Of a DNA stretch of 64,000 nt, positions 34,319-43,593 are shown in pieces. The notes under the pieces were generated by a model, which was given only the letters and a program-made list of their open reading frames with translations, was not told the origin of the DNA and did no database searches. The position numbers and the translations under genes were made by a program. The stretch covers positions 1-64,000 of the forward strand of contig NZ_FQVH01000005.1 in the NCBI RefSeq assembly GCF_900129075.1, read 5' to 3'. Position 1 is the stretch's first letter, and each line of letters begins with the position of its first letter. Origin of the DNA: Caldanaerobius fijiensis DSM 17918. Lineage in GTDB: Bacteria; Bacillota; Thermoanaerobacteria; Thermoanaerobacterales; Caldanaerobiaceae.

Positions 34319-37318
34319 ATGGACTTTAAGCAATTTAAAAATCCTGGGGCGATTTACAGAAGTGCACCATTCTGGAGCTGGAACGATAAACTGGACAAAG
34401 AGGAGCTTAAGAGACAGATAGATGAGATGGCTGAAAAAGGTTGGGGTGGTTATTTTATGCACTCCCGTGTAGGGCTGGTTACAGGTTATCTGTCTCAAGA
34501 GTGGATGGAGATGATAAAGACCTGCGCAGAAGAGGCAAGGGCTACCGGTACATATGCATGGCTGTATGATGAAGATAAATGGCCTTCAGGTTTTGCTGGA
34601 GGGGAGGTTCCTGAGGCTGATGAAAAATACAGAAGTCGCGCTCTGGTTTTATTAAAACCCGATGAGGTTACTGAAAACGATACGATCATGTTGCATGTAG
34701 AATGGGAAGGGCAACAATATAATATATGTAAAAGAATATCACCAATGGGCGACTTGTGGTTTAATGGAACCAGCTATGTAGATCTTATGAACCCTGAAGC
34801 AGTTAAAGCTTTCCTGAACTGTACCCATGAAAGATATAGGCAAGCGGTGGGAGAGTATTTTGGAAAAGAGATACCGGGCATTTTTACCGATGAGCCGTGC
34901 TATCTCATGGAGGGACATTATAGTCAGCCGGCGGTGCCATGGTCTGATTACCTTCCAGAATTTTTTAAAAAATTAAAAGGTTATGCTATTGAAGAGCATC
35001 TAAAAGAACTTTTCTTTGATACGGGAGATTATCGGAAAATAAGGTTTGATTTTTATGATGCAGCTACAAGGTTGTTTATAGAGAGCTGGACAAAACAGTA
35101 TTACAATTGGTGCGAAAAAAACAATCTCAAGATGACAGGACATTTTATGGCGGAAGATAGCTTGCCATATCAGACCCAATGGATAGGTGCGGCCATGCCC
35201 CATTATGAATTTATGCATTGGCCAGGAATTGATAAGCTGGGAAGGAATGTCCAGCAGCTGGTGACAGTGAAACAGGTATCGTCAGTGGTGGATCAGCTGA
35301 ATAAAGAGAGGGCTTTTTGCGAGGTCTTTGGCTGCGTAGGGCAGCAGGTAAGTTTCTATCATCGCAAATGGATAGCAGATTGGCAGGCTGCATTAGGGAT
35401 AAGCTTTGTCAATTCCCATCTGTCCTTGTATTCTATGAGAGGAGAGAGAAAGAGGGATTATCCTGCAAACCTCTATTACCAACAACCGTGGTGGGATGAT
35501 GAGCGCAAGTTTGCTGATTATATTGCCAGAGTAAGCTATGCTGTATCTCAGGGCAAAAGGGATGTGGATATACTGGTTTTACATCCGATATCCAGTGTCT
35601 GGAGTGAATACTCACCGCTGCATAAGCGCAATGGCCTGGCCGTGGAGAATAACATTTACAATCAGCCATTTGAGTTCCTGTCAAAAGCGCTTATGGCGGC
35701 AAAACTGGATTTTCATTATGGCGATGAAATAATAATGGAAAAACACGCCAGAGTAGAAAATGGGAAATTTATAATTGGCCAACATCAGTATTCCACGGTT
35801 ATAGTGCCTCCGTCTCTCACATTGAGGTCCAATACTGTAAGGCTTCTAAAAGAATTTGTAGAACAGGCGGGAGCTGAAAGGCTGATTTTCATAAAGCCTA
35901 TACCTTCGAGAATAGACGGTCTTTCTGGCGATATGAATTTACCCGATGGGGTTATATATGTCGATTCTGTAAACGAGGTTTTGAAAATTGTAGACAGGTA
36001 TTACAGTGACAGGATCAGGGTAGTGGATAAGGCAACAGGGATGAATGCAGAGAAGGTTTATTGCCATAGCCGCACGTCAAAGGAAGGTAAAAGCATATTT
36101 ATTGTAAATACGGATGAAAACAGAGAAATAGATGCAGTTGTATCGCTGCCGGGCGAGGAGATGCCATACCTTTTGGACCTTATGAGCGGCGAGGTTTATG
36201 AGATACCTTCGGAAATAAAAGGTGGGAGGAGAGAAATTCATATCAAATTATATCCTGCCGGAAGTATGCTGCTGTATTATCCAGTTCAGGAGATAAAAGC
36301 ACAAAAGGCACCCGATTATCTGGATAGCGGTGTGGCTTTTGCGGATAAAATCAGCGCGGGAAGCACTATTGACGATTGGGAAGTAAAACTGTTAGAGCAA
36401 AACGTGTTGCCGCTCAATGATGTTACACTTTATTTAGATGGCGAAAAGGTATTGGAAAATCAACCTGTGGCGAAAGCCTGGCATCAGTACTTTTATAAAG
36501 CACCTGATGGGACTCCATTTAGGGCTGAATACACCTTTGAGGTATTAAATATACCTGAGGGAGAGGTATTTGCTGCGATAGAAGTGGCAGAAAACCTGGA
36601 TAGGATTACCATAAACGGCATTGAAGTAAGGCCATTGAAGCAAAAAGGTGAGCTGGGGGCCTTTAATCCTGAAAAGAGCTGGAAGGATATTAACTTTACA
36701 AAAGTACCGCTGTCTGGCTATATCCGCAAGGGATTAAATACCCTGGTACTGGAGGGCAAAAAGGTAAACAACATATCAAATCCGGGTTGCCATGTAAGGG
36801 TTGCAGATTTTAAAAACCACGTACCTACAGAGGTAGAAGTGATATATATCGTAGGAGATTTTGCTGTTGTAGATTTTGACAAAAGATATTTTGCTATTGA
36901 CGGCCAAGCTAAAAAAGCAAACTATAAAGATTTAACCGAGTGTGGTTATCCATTTTATGCTGGTAAAGCCGAATTTACTTCCTATATAGAATATAAGGGC
37001 AAAAGCGATAGGACATATTTAGCTGTAAACGATGTGGAGGCCGCATGTATTGAGTTGTATGTCAATGGTCAGTATGTCGATGTTAAGTACTGGAAGCCTT
37101 ATATATTCGATGTCACGGAGTTATTAAAAGAAGGCACAAATGAGATAAAGATAGTGGCTGCGACGACATTGTTTAACCTTATGGGACCCAACAGGATAGC
37201 GGGTATATTAAATGACGAAGGAGTTGGACCCTATACCTTTGTGGATTTCAGAAGGTTTACAGAAAAGTATACGCTGATTCCTTTTGGTATAGGAGGAGCG
37301 TCCTTGATTTGCTTATGA
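34319..37318 (+). CDS. Large cytoplasmic glycoside hydrolase, GH106-like (alpha-L-rhamnosidase type)
   Basis: The 999-aa protein begins with a TIM-barrel region typical of GH106-like enzymes: APFWSWNDKLDKEELKRQID, GGYFMHSRVGLVTGYLS, WLYDEDKWPSG and IPGIFTDEPCY, the last two holding likely catalytic or metal acids. The middle holds a beta-galactosidase-trimerisation-like region (about 400-550). The C-terminal third contains galactose-binding jelly rolls of GH2 sugar-binding type (AVNDVEAACIELYVNGQYVD). No signal peptide is present, so the substrate must be imported oligosaccharide or glycoside. GGGGGG lies 8 nt before the ATG. Substrate by family would be rhamnosides, with moderate certainty. 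Confidence 0.75.
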   Translation: MDFKQFKNPGAIYRSAPFWSWNDKLDKEELKRQIDEMAEKGWGGYFMHSRVGLVTGYLSQEWMEMIKTCAEEARATGTYAWLYDEDKWPSGFAGGEVPEADEKYRSRALVLLKPDEVTENDTIMLHVEWEGQQYNICKRISPMGDLWFNGTSYVDLMNPEAVKAFLNCTHERYRQAVGEYFGKEIPGIFTDEPCYLMEGHYSQPAVPWSDYLPEFFKKLKGYAIEEHLKELFFDTGDYRKIRFDFYDAATRLFIESWTKQYYNWCEKNNLKMTGHFMAEDSLPYQTQWIGAAMPHYEFMHWPGIDKLGRNVQQLVTVKQVSSVVDQLNKERAFCEVFGCVGQQVSFYHRKWIADWQAALGISFVNSHLSLYSMRGERKRDYPANLYYQQPWWDDERKFADYIARVSYAVSQGKRDVDILVLHPISSVWSEYSPLHKRNGLAVENNIYNQPFEFLSKALMAAKLDFHYGDEIIMEKHARVENGKFIIGQHQYSTVIVPPSLTLRSNTVRLLKEFVEQAGAERLIFIKPIPSRIDGLSGDMNLPDGVIYVDSVNEVLKIVDRYYSDRIRVVDKATGMNAEKVYCHSRTSKEGKSIFIVNTDENREIDAVVSLPGEEMPYLLDLMSGEVYEIPSEIKGGRREIHIKLYPAGSMLLYYPVQEIKAQKAPDYLDSGVAFADKISAGSTIDDWEVKLLEQNVLPLNDVTLYLDGEKVLENQPVAKAWHQYFYKAPDGTPFRAEYTFEVLNIPEGEVFAAIEVAENLDRITINGIEVRPLKQKGELGAFNPEKSWKDINFTKVPLSGYIRKGLNTLVLEGKKVNNISNPGCHVRVADFKNHVPTEVEVIYIVGDFAVVDFDKRYFAIDGQAKKANYKDLTECGYPFYAGKAEFTSYIEYKGKSDRTYLAVNDVEAACIELYVNGQYVDVKYWKPYIFDVTELLKEGTNEIKIVAATTLFNLMGPNRIAGILNDEGVGPYTFVDFRRFTEKYTLIPFGIGGASLICL

Positions 37319-37332
37319 TTGAGTTAGATATT

Positions 37333-37378
37333 AGAGGCCGTATGTGGAGGTCAATGCCTTAGCATACGGCCTCTTTTA
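37333..37378 (+). terminator. Terminator after the GH106-like gene
   Basis: AGAGGCCGTATG (37333-37344) pairs perfectly with CATACGGCCTCT (37363-37374) and is followed by TTT. Confidence 0.8.
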
Positions 37379-37441
37379 AGGGTATTGCAGGGGTATTTTT
37401 ATACGAAATTTAAGGCAGATGCGATTGTATTTTTAAAAAAC

Positions 37442-37469
37442 TTGATGAAATAAGTGTAATTTGTATAAT
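37442..37469 (+). promoter_or_regulatory. Promoter for rlmD-rnz
   Basis: TTGATG (37442-37447) and TATAAT (37464-37469) are spaced 16 bp, 97 bp before the rlmD start. Confidence 0.6.
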
Positions 37470-37565
37470 ATATGTATATGGAATAACCATCAGAAATTAA
37501 TCGTTTATATTATGAAATAACACTGTTTGGGTATGTACTCGTATCAATTTCAATGGGGTGTATTT

Positions 37566-38924
37566 ATGAAAAAGGGACAAGAATTGATTGTAGACATCGT
37601 CGACGTTGAGTATCCGGGATATGGTATAGGATATTTTGAGGATTTTAAGGTGAAGATTAAAGGTGCTGTTACCGGACAAAAAGTGAGAGCTATTATAAAA
37701 AAGATTAGAGGCAATGTCATAGAAGCTGATGCTGTAGAAATTGTGAAAAGAGCTGCTTATGAACGGGAAGGTATCTGTTCTAGCTTTGGGGCATGTGGCG
37801 GATGTACGTATTTAAATATGGATTACGCGGAGCAGCTTAAAATTAAAGAAAATATGGTAAAAAAGCTTTTAGATGGTGCGGGGATAACTCAATATGATTT
37901 TTTAGGCATACAGGCAAGCCCATTGGAATTTTCTTACAGAAACAAGATGGAGTTTACATTTGGCAGAGATAGTGCCGGTTCATTGACATTGGGTATGCAC
38001 AAGAGGGGTAGATTTTTTGAAGTAGTTAATTTAGATACATGTGTGCTGGTGGATGAAGATTTCATTAAAATTTTAAATTGTGCTCTTGAATATGCGGCGA
38101 ACAATCATTTGCCATATTATGATTCCCGCACGCACAGCGGTTTTTTACGACATCTGGTAGTTCGAAAAGCATTTAAAACAGGGGAGATATTAGTAAATAT
38201 TGTTACCACAACCCAGATGAATTGTGATTTTGATCAGTTTATTAATGCCATAAAAGATATCAGATTACGGGGAAAAATAGTGGGAATTTTGCATACATAC
38301 AATGACAGATTATCCGATGCGGTTATTTGCGAAAGGCTTGAGGTGCTGTACGGAAGAGATTATATTATTGAAGAATTACTGGGACTTAAATTTAAGATAA
38401 GTCCATTTTCCTTTTTTCAAACTAATACTTATGGTGCTGAAGCATTGTACAATATGGCCAGAAAATTTGCTGGAGATTTAACAGATAAGATCGTTTTTGA
38501 TCTCTATTGCGGTACAGGGACCATAGGCATTATAATGGCACCTAAGGCTAAAATGGTGATAGGAATAGAGTTGATGGAAGAGGCTGTAAAGGCTGCCCAG
38601 GAAAATGCCCGCTTTAACAGACTTTCCAACTGTACGTTCTATACGGGGGATGTGGCCGAAGTGTTGACAAAAATCAATGATAAGCCAGATGTAGTGGTAG
38701 TGGATCCTCCTAGGAGCGGCATAGGTCCTAAAGCCATAAATAACATAGTAAAATTCGGACCCGATACAATAGTGTATGTTTCGTGCAATCCCCAAACGCT
38801 TGCTGCGGATTTAAGGATTTTTGAGGACGCTGGCTATAAGGTCAAATGTGTAGAGTGTATGGATATGTTTCCTCACACGTACCACGTTGAAACAGTAGCA
38901 AGAATTCAAAAGGAATATAACTGA
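37566..38924 (+). CDS. rlmD: 23S rRNA (uracil-C5)-methyltransferase RlmD/RlmCD type
   Basis: The 452-aa protein methylates C5 of a conserved uridine in 23S rRNA using AdoMet. It has a TRAM domain (about 1-60), the [4Fe-4S] cysteines C71-x5-C77-x2-C80 plus a fourth in LDTCVLV, the AdoMet motif FDLYCGTGTIG, VVDPPRSGIG, and the catalytic Cys in YVSCNPQT. ATG 37566 follows GGGGTG; a longer reading from 37527 lacks a ribosome site. It is followed 21 bp later by rnz. Gram-positive members often modify two sites, so single-site specificity is not assumed. Confidence 0.93.
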   Translation: MKKGQELIVDIVDVEYPGYGIGYFEDFKVKIKGAVTGQKVRAIIKKIRGNVIEADAVEIVKRAAYEREGICSSFGACGGCTYLNMDYAEQLKIKENMVKKLLDGAGITQYDFLGIQASPLEFSYRNKMEFTFGRDSAGSLTLGMHKRGRFFEVVNLDTCVLVDEDFIKILNCALEYAANNHLPYYDSRTHSGFLRHLVVRKAFKTGEILVNIVTTTQMNCDFDQFINAIKDIRLRGKIVGILHTYNDRLSDAVICERLEVLYGRDYIIEELLGLKFKISPFSFFQTNTYGAEALYNMARKFAGDLTDKIVFDLYCGTGTIGIIMAPKAKMVIGIELMEEAVKAAQENARFNRLSNCTFYTGDVAEVLTKINDKPDVVVVDPPRSGIGPKAINNIVKFGPDTIVYVSCNPQTLAADLRIFEDAGYKVKCVECMDMFPHTYHVETVARIQKEYN

Positions 38925-38945
38925 GAGAATACAGGTGGATAGCAA

Positions 38946-39851
38946 ATGTTCGATGTATGTTTATTAGGTACAGGCGGTATGGTGCCGCTTCCATATAGGT
39001 ATCTTACGTCGTTAATACTGAGGTATAATGGGACGACAATACTCGTCGATTGTGGGGAGGGTACACAGATTCCTCTTCAGGAGCTGCGATGGGGTTTTAA
39101 AAGTATCAATGCCGTTTTATTTACGCATTATCATGGCGATCATATAACAGGGTTGCCGGGTATTTTGTATCAGATGCTTAACGCAGAGAGGACCGAAAAA
39201 TTGATTTTAATGGGGCCTAAGGGAATTAGCATTCTGGAGAATATGATAAATGTGTTGTTTAAAAATATATCGTTTGATATAGAATTTAAAGAGCTAGCCG
39301 AGGGTGAGGTTTTAAATATCGGTGATATAGTTGTTAAAAATACACCGGTATGGCATACAGTTACATGCTATGGGTATAGTTTTGAAGTTAAAAGGTTGCC
39401 TGAATTTGATGTCGAAAAGGCAAAGAAGCTTAATATTCCAGTAAAGTTATGGAATGCTTTACAGCATGGACAGGTGGTTCAATATGAGGGCCGCATATAT
39501 ACTCCGGATATGGTATGGGGAAAAGAAAGAAAGGGCCTTAAGGTAAGCTATAGTACGGATACACGGCCTACGAAGAGTCTTATAGACCTTATAAAAGAAA
39601 GTGATCTGTTTATTGGCGAGGGCATGTACGGCGACGATAAAGACTTGGAAAAAGCCATAGAGAAATGTCATTCCACCTTCAGTGAAACAGCCCATATAGC
39701 GAAGGAAGCTAATGTAACTGAATTGTGGCTTACCCATTATAGCCCTTCTCTGGTAAATCCGGTGAAATTTATAAAAAATGCCACATCAATTTTTCCTAAT
39801 ACTGTAATCGGCAAGGATTTGATGATAAAGAGCTTAAAGTTTTCACCATAA
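38946..39851 (+). CDS. rnz: Ribonuclease Z
   Basis: RNase Z removes 3' trailers from tRNA precursors. The 301-aa metallo-beta-lactamase protein has FTHYHGDH (His61, His63, Asp65, His66), a later zinc His in PVWHTV, the Asp in STDTRP and the last His in LWLTHYSP. Length is normal for the short bacterial form. It is probably co-transcribed with rlmD. Confidence 0.94.
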   Translation: MFDVCLLGTGGMVPLPYRYLTSLILRYNGTTILVDCGEGTQIPLQELRWGFKSINAVLFTHYHGDHITGLPGILYQMLNAERTEKLILMGPKGISILENMINVLFKNISFDIEFKELAEGEVLNIGDIVVKNTPVWHTVTCYGYSFEVKRLPEFDVEKAKKLNIPVKLWNALQHGQVVQYEGRIYTPDMVWGKERKGLKVSYSTDTRPTKSLIDLIKESDLFIGEGMYGDDKDLEKAIEKCHSTFSETAHIAKEANVTELWLTHYSPSLVNPVKFIKNATSIFPNTVIGKDLMIKSLKFSP

Positions 39852-39872
39852 GCAAGGTAACCTTATGCATAG

Positions 39873-40913
39873 TTATACATATTTACCATATTCTTTTGCT
39901 GTCTTGACCATAATCCTGGCATTTTCAAAATCAGCGTTAGGAGGATATTCGCAACCAGTGGCCAATATAAAGCCACCATTTTTCTTAAATATGTCAATTT
40001 CTCTTTTGCATTCCTCCTCAACCTCTTTAGGTGTGGCACTTATCAACCATGGGGGTGGAACACAGCCTATTAATGTGGTTTTATCACCGTATTTAAGCTT
40101 TACTTCTTCGTATGAATTGCAGTCATCGGGAATATGGAGAAAGGATATAGCTTCGGGGTGCATTGTTTGTATTTGTGCATCAAAATATATCCCGTTTCCG
40201 CAGTTGTGTACCATGACCATGCAGCCTTTGTCATGAATGTGTTTTGCCAGTCTTTCAACATAAGGTCCTTCCAGATCAAGCCACATTTTTTTGCTCATGA
40301 TAGATTGAGATGCAAACAAAGTGTCCAACATAATAGCGTGTACACCTGTTTCTATAAGGGCATCTGCATAATCTATTAATGTTTGAGTAATAGCCTCTAA
40401 AGCATGTTTTATGGGTTCTGGGTCATCCATTATATCTATAAATAAATCAGCTTGTCCCCGTAGCATACTGACAATTCCCAATGGCCCGAAAACAAAGGCG
40501 ACAATAGGGACTTCCTTGCCTTTGGCTTTTGTTAATAAATTACATAATTTTATATGTTCACTCATCCTGGGTGTTTTGCGGGGATTTATTGGCTCAATCT
40601 TGCGGTAGTCATCCAGTGATTTAATGAGCCTGTTATATATATCGGGTTCTGCTGCTTTGTCTTTATAATATACTATCTTTTGACCAAAATCTGCAGCTTC
40701 TACAGAAAGGTCTGTCAGGGTACATATGATGTCAAGGTCCAGCATTTCGGTTACTTTTATATATGCTTCTGCACAGACCTCTGCATCTCTTGTCCAGCGC
40801 TCATAATCTGCGTTAACTAATCTTCTTGAAATCCCGTTCATTAATGGATACACAGGAACTCTATCTGGTTCTTTATGTTGCAAAGTCAACGAAACCCTTT
40901 CAAGTGAATTCAT
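39873..40913 (-). CDS. UroD/MtaA-like methyltransferase family protein (1)
   Basis: The 346-aa TIM barrel belongs to the uroporphyrinogen-decarboxylase superfamily, in the branch of MtaA/CmuA corrinoid-dependent methyltransferases. It keeps a likely zinc set: H-x-C in MVHNCGNG and a later Cys in LATGCEYPP, the arrangement used by MtaA to activate a thiol. No heme-pathway genes are near, so true UroD activity is unlikely. No corrinoid protein is adjacent. It is divergent from the TIM-barrel gene at 41103; GGGGG precedes its ATG. The methyl donor and acceptor are unknown. Confidence 0.78.
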   Translation of the reverse strand: MNSLERVSLTLQHKEPDRVPVYPLMNGISRRLVNADYERWTRDAEVCAEAYIKVTEMLDLDIICTLTDLSVEAADFGQKIVYYKDKAAEPDIYNRLIKSLDDYRKIEPINPRKTPRMSEHIKLCNLLTKAKGKEVPIVAFVFGPLGIVSMLRGQADLFIDIMDDPEPIKHALEAITQTLIDYADALIETGVHAIMLDTLFASQSIMSKKMWLDLEGPYVERLAKHIHDKGCMVMVHNCGNGIYFDAQIQTMHPEAISFLHIPDDCNSYEEVKLKYGDKTTLIGCVPPPWLISATPKEVEEECKREIDIFKKNGGFILATGCEYPPNADFENARIMVKTAKEYGKYV

Positions 40914-41102
40914 TTTTTAGCCCCCACAAAATTATTTATTTTTAATTTTATAGTAACACTTATTTGTGGTTTAAATCTTGTACTATTCTAAGCTTTTTTG
41001 TCATTTACTTATTTATAATATTAAATTTTGAGCTACTTAATTGATTTAAAAAAATCTTTGTGATAACATAAATGATAGAAAAATAAAGGGAGGAGGATTT
41101 TT

Positions 41103-41885
41103 GTGAAGTTAGGTATAATAGGTTTTCCAACTGAAGATAGCATAAAAGCTACCAGTCAATTAGGGCTTAAGTACATAGAATTTTGCATGAATACCAAACC
41201 AGAAGAACTATATGATCGCGTAGACGAAATAAAGTCCTATCTTGATAAATATGGTGTAAACGTTTCTGCTATCGGGCGTTGGGGTGTTGATAAGTATACA
41301 GCTGATAAAAAGCTGATAGATGAGGAGCTTCAGATATCTTACAATCTTATAGATGCAGCCAGCAAATTAGGTTGTACTGTATTTAATACAGGGTGTAATT
41401 ATGTAGAGTCTTTATCTTATTATGAAAATTGTACTTTGGCAATAGAGTTTTTATCAAAATTAATTGAATATGGTAAAAGCAGAGGAGTGCGAATAGCCAC
41501 ATATAATTGCCACTGGAATAATTTTATAGTAAACGATATGGCATGGACTCTCATACATGGCTATTTGAAAGATTTGGGAATAAAGTACGATCCTTCCCAC
41601 GCTAGATATGCTGGTTATGATTATTTGAGTGAAATACAGAAGTGGGGACATAGATTTTATCATATGCATATTAAGGGGTCTTTGATTGTCGATGGCAAAC
41701 GTGTTGATGATCCCCCAGCAGGTCTAGACCAGACGGATTGGCCAAGTATTTTCGCAATATTGTATGCTAAGGGTTATGATGGCGTTTTAAGTATAGAGCC
41801 CCATTCCAGTGTATGGATAGGTGAGTTAGGAGAAAAAGGGATTAAGTATACGATAAATTATATAAGAAAATTAATGCTGGAATAA
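41103..41885 (+). CDS. Sugar phosphate isomerase/epimerase family TIM barrel (4)
   Basis: The 260-aa protein is a xylose-isomerase-like TIM barrel with metal-ligand segments ATYNCHWNN, IKYDPSHARYAG, HMHIKGS and VLSIEPHSS. The PSHARYAG segment suggests a subgroup different from the three copies at 16-23 kb. The start is GTG 41103 following GGGAGGAGG. It is transcribed toward a UroD-like gene, and the two probably form a unit with the divergent UroD-like gene, suggesting a shared pathway for a methylated or O-demethylated compound. The last point is inference. Confidence 0.78.
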   Translation: MKLGIIGFPTEDSIKATSQLGLKYIEFCMNTKPEELYDRVDEIKSYLDKYGVNVSAIGRWGVDKYTADKKLIDEELQISYNLIDAASKLGCTVFNTGCNYVESLSYYENCTLAIEFLSKLIEYGKSRGVRIATYNCHWNNFIVNDMAWTLIHGYLKDLGIKYDPSHARYAGYDYLSEIQKWGHRFYHMHIKGSLIVDGKRVDDPPAGLDQTDWPSIFAILYAKGYDGVLSIEPHSSVWIGELGEKGIKYTINYIRKLMLE

Positions 41886-41987
41886 TCAACGAAGCCAAAT
41901 GCCGACATAGGGACGTCTGATGAATATCCTGATGTAAATAAGAGGTTAGTAGAGTTGGACGTGGTGGTTAAAGAGAGGGGGAGTTGT

Positions 41988-43079
41988 GTGAAATTACCTT
42001 TAGAGAATCCAAATCCTGATATAGATCGATTTATTAGAGTGATTAAAGGTGAGGAGATACCTAAAAAGCCGCCGTTTGTCGAGCTCTTTCTTGATGGTGA
42101 GGTCTATAGAGAGATAGCGGTGAATTTTCTGGACAGAGAATGGGTAGAACCAAGGGATAGAAGATCCTTAAAAGCGTATTGGGATAACATTGTGTATGTA
42201 CAGTATAAAATGGGATATGATTACGTTCGCGTATCAGGGGGATTAGATTTTCCAGGAAAAAGTCGCATAGGAGAAGATACAGCAGGAGAATTGTCCAGAG
42301 GTAAAAGAGGTTGGGTTGAAGAAGGAGTGGGGGTTATTTCTTCGTGGGAGGACTATGAAAAATATCCATGGCCTGACCCACAAAAAGCAGACCTTTCAGC
42401 GTATGAGCATGTAGCGAATAATTTACCTGAAGGTATGGGTATTTTTGTTTGTCCCTCTAGCGGTTTTTTAGAAATACCATTAGACACGCTGTTTGGTTAT
42501 GAGAATTTGGCATTTTTGCTTTATGATAATCCTGAGCTGGTAAAGGCTGTTTTTGATAGAGTAGGGAACATTTTATACAGATTTTATGAACAATTAATTG
42601 GGCTTCCTCACTTAGTAGGTTTTTTCCAGGGCGATGATATGGGCTTCAAAACATCGACAATGATATCTCCCAATGATTTGAGAAAGTATTCATTGCCATG
42701 GCATAAGAAACTGGCTAACTTAGCACATGAAAATGGACTTATATATATGCTTCATTCTTGTGGTAATATTGACAGTATAATGGAGGACTTGATATACGAT
42801 GTAAAAATAGACGCGAAGCACTCGTTTGAAGATGAGGCTACACCTGTGATAGAATTTAAGCAAAAGTATGGAGATAAAATTGGCGTTTTAGGTGGCATTG
42901 ACATGGATAAACTGTGCCGCTTAGAAGAGAATGATTTAAGGGCGTACGTGAGAAATGTACTGGACAGGTGCATGCCAGGAGGGAGATATGCATTGGGGTC
43001 CGGGAACACCGTTGCCAATTATGTGCCGCTGAAAAACTATTTTATTATGTTAGATGAGGGTTTAAAGTGGGGAAATTAG
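41988..43079 (+). CDS. UroD/MtaA-like family protein (2), incomplete zinc site
   Basis: This 363-aa protein is a second UroD-superfamily member. It keeps the H-x-C pair in MLHSCGN but where a Cys is expected near the C-terminus it reads ALGSGNTVANYVP, so the third zinc ligand of MtaA is missing. Residues GVLGGIDMD and the early FVELFLDGEVY are typical of an uncharacterised subgroup found near sugar-metabolising genes. The start is GTG 41988 after GAGGGGGAG; longer readings lack a ribosome site. It precedes luxS by about 40 bp and may be co-transcribed with it. Confidence 0.72.
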   Translation: MKLPLENPNPDIDRFIRVIKGEEIPKKPPFVELFLDGEVYREIAVNFLDREWVEPRDRRSLKAYWDNIVYVQYKMGYDYVRVSGGLDFPGKSRIGEDTAGELSRGKRGWVEEGVGVISSWEDYEKYPWPDPQKADLSAYEHVANNLPEGMGIFVCPSSGFLEIPLDTLFGYENLAFLLYDNPELVKAVFDRVGNILYRFYEQLIGLPHLVGFFQGDDMGFKTSTMISPNDLRKYSLPWHKKLANLAHENGLIYMLHSCGNIDSIMEDLIYDVKIDAKHSFEDEATPVIEFKQKYGDKIGVLGGIDMDKLCRLEENDLRAYVRNVLDRCMPGGRYALGSGNTVANYVPLKNYFIMLDEGLKWGN

Positions 43080-43121
43080 ATTTTGCAAAAAGTTAATATT
43101 GAATATTGGAGGTTTTGCGTC

Positions 43122-43565
43122 ATGAATATAAAGGTGGAGAGTTTTCAACTGGATCATAGAATGGTTAAAGCGCCATATGTAAGAAAGGCTGGACAGCTTA
43201 CGGGACCTAAAGGTGATATAATAACGAAGTACGATATAAGGCTCATACAGCCTAATACCGATGCTATACCGACCGGTGGAATGCATACCCTGGAACATTT
43301 ATTTGCTACGTATTTTAGGGATTATATGGATGGTATCATAGATATCTCACCTATGGGTTGCAGAACGGGATTTTACTTGATTAAATTCGGCGATACGCCT
43401 GTAGAAGAGGTAAAGGGTGTTTTAAAGAAGGTTTTGAAAAAGGTCCTTGAAACAAAAGAGGAAGATGTACCGGCTACCAATGAGATACAATGCGGCAATT
43501 ATCGTGATCATTCTCTATTTACAGCCAGGGAATACGCAAAGTATGTACTCGATAAGTTGGAGTAA
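43122..43565 (+). CDS. luxS: S-ribosylhomocysteine lyase
   Basis: LuxS splits S-ribosylhomocysteine into homocysteine and DPD, recycling the AdoMet by-product and making the AI-2 precursor. The 147-aa protein has the metal ligands His55 and His59 (HTLEH) and Cys124 (IQCGN), and the catalytic Cys80 in MGCRTG. The ATG at 43122 follows TTGGAGG. The homocysteine produced feeds the metH encoded at 27122. Confidence 0.96.
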   Translation: MNIKVESFQLDHRMVKAPYVRKAGQLTGPKGDIITKYDIRLIQPNTDAIPTGGMHTLEHLFATYFRDYMDGIIDISPMGCRTGFYLIKFGDTPVEEVKGVLKKVLKKVLETKEEDVPATNEIQCGNYRDHSLFTAREYAKYVLDKLE

Positions 43566-43593
43566 AAAAGTTCGATATATATCGAACTTTTTT
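43564..43593. terminator. Bidirectional terminator between luxS and the Na/Pi gene
   Basis: A-run, then GTTCGATATATATCGAAC, then T-run, a perfect palindrome of 30 bp, lies between convergent genes. Confidence 0.9.

Noticed and set aside
34319-37318. Several short frames inside the large hydrolase as separate genes
   Set aside because: The 999-codon frame is continuous with consistent domain order, and the short frames lack starts with ribosome sites.
39873-43079. The UroD-like genes as part of heme synthesis
   Set aside because: Zinc-type H-x-C motifs and the lack of any hem neighbour point to the methyltransferase branch.
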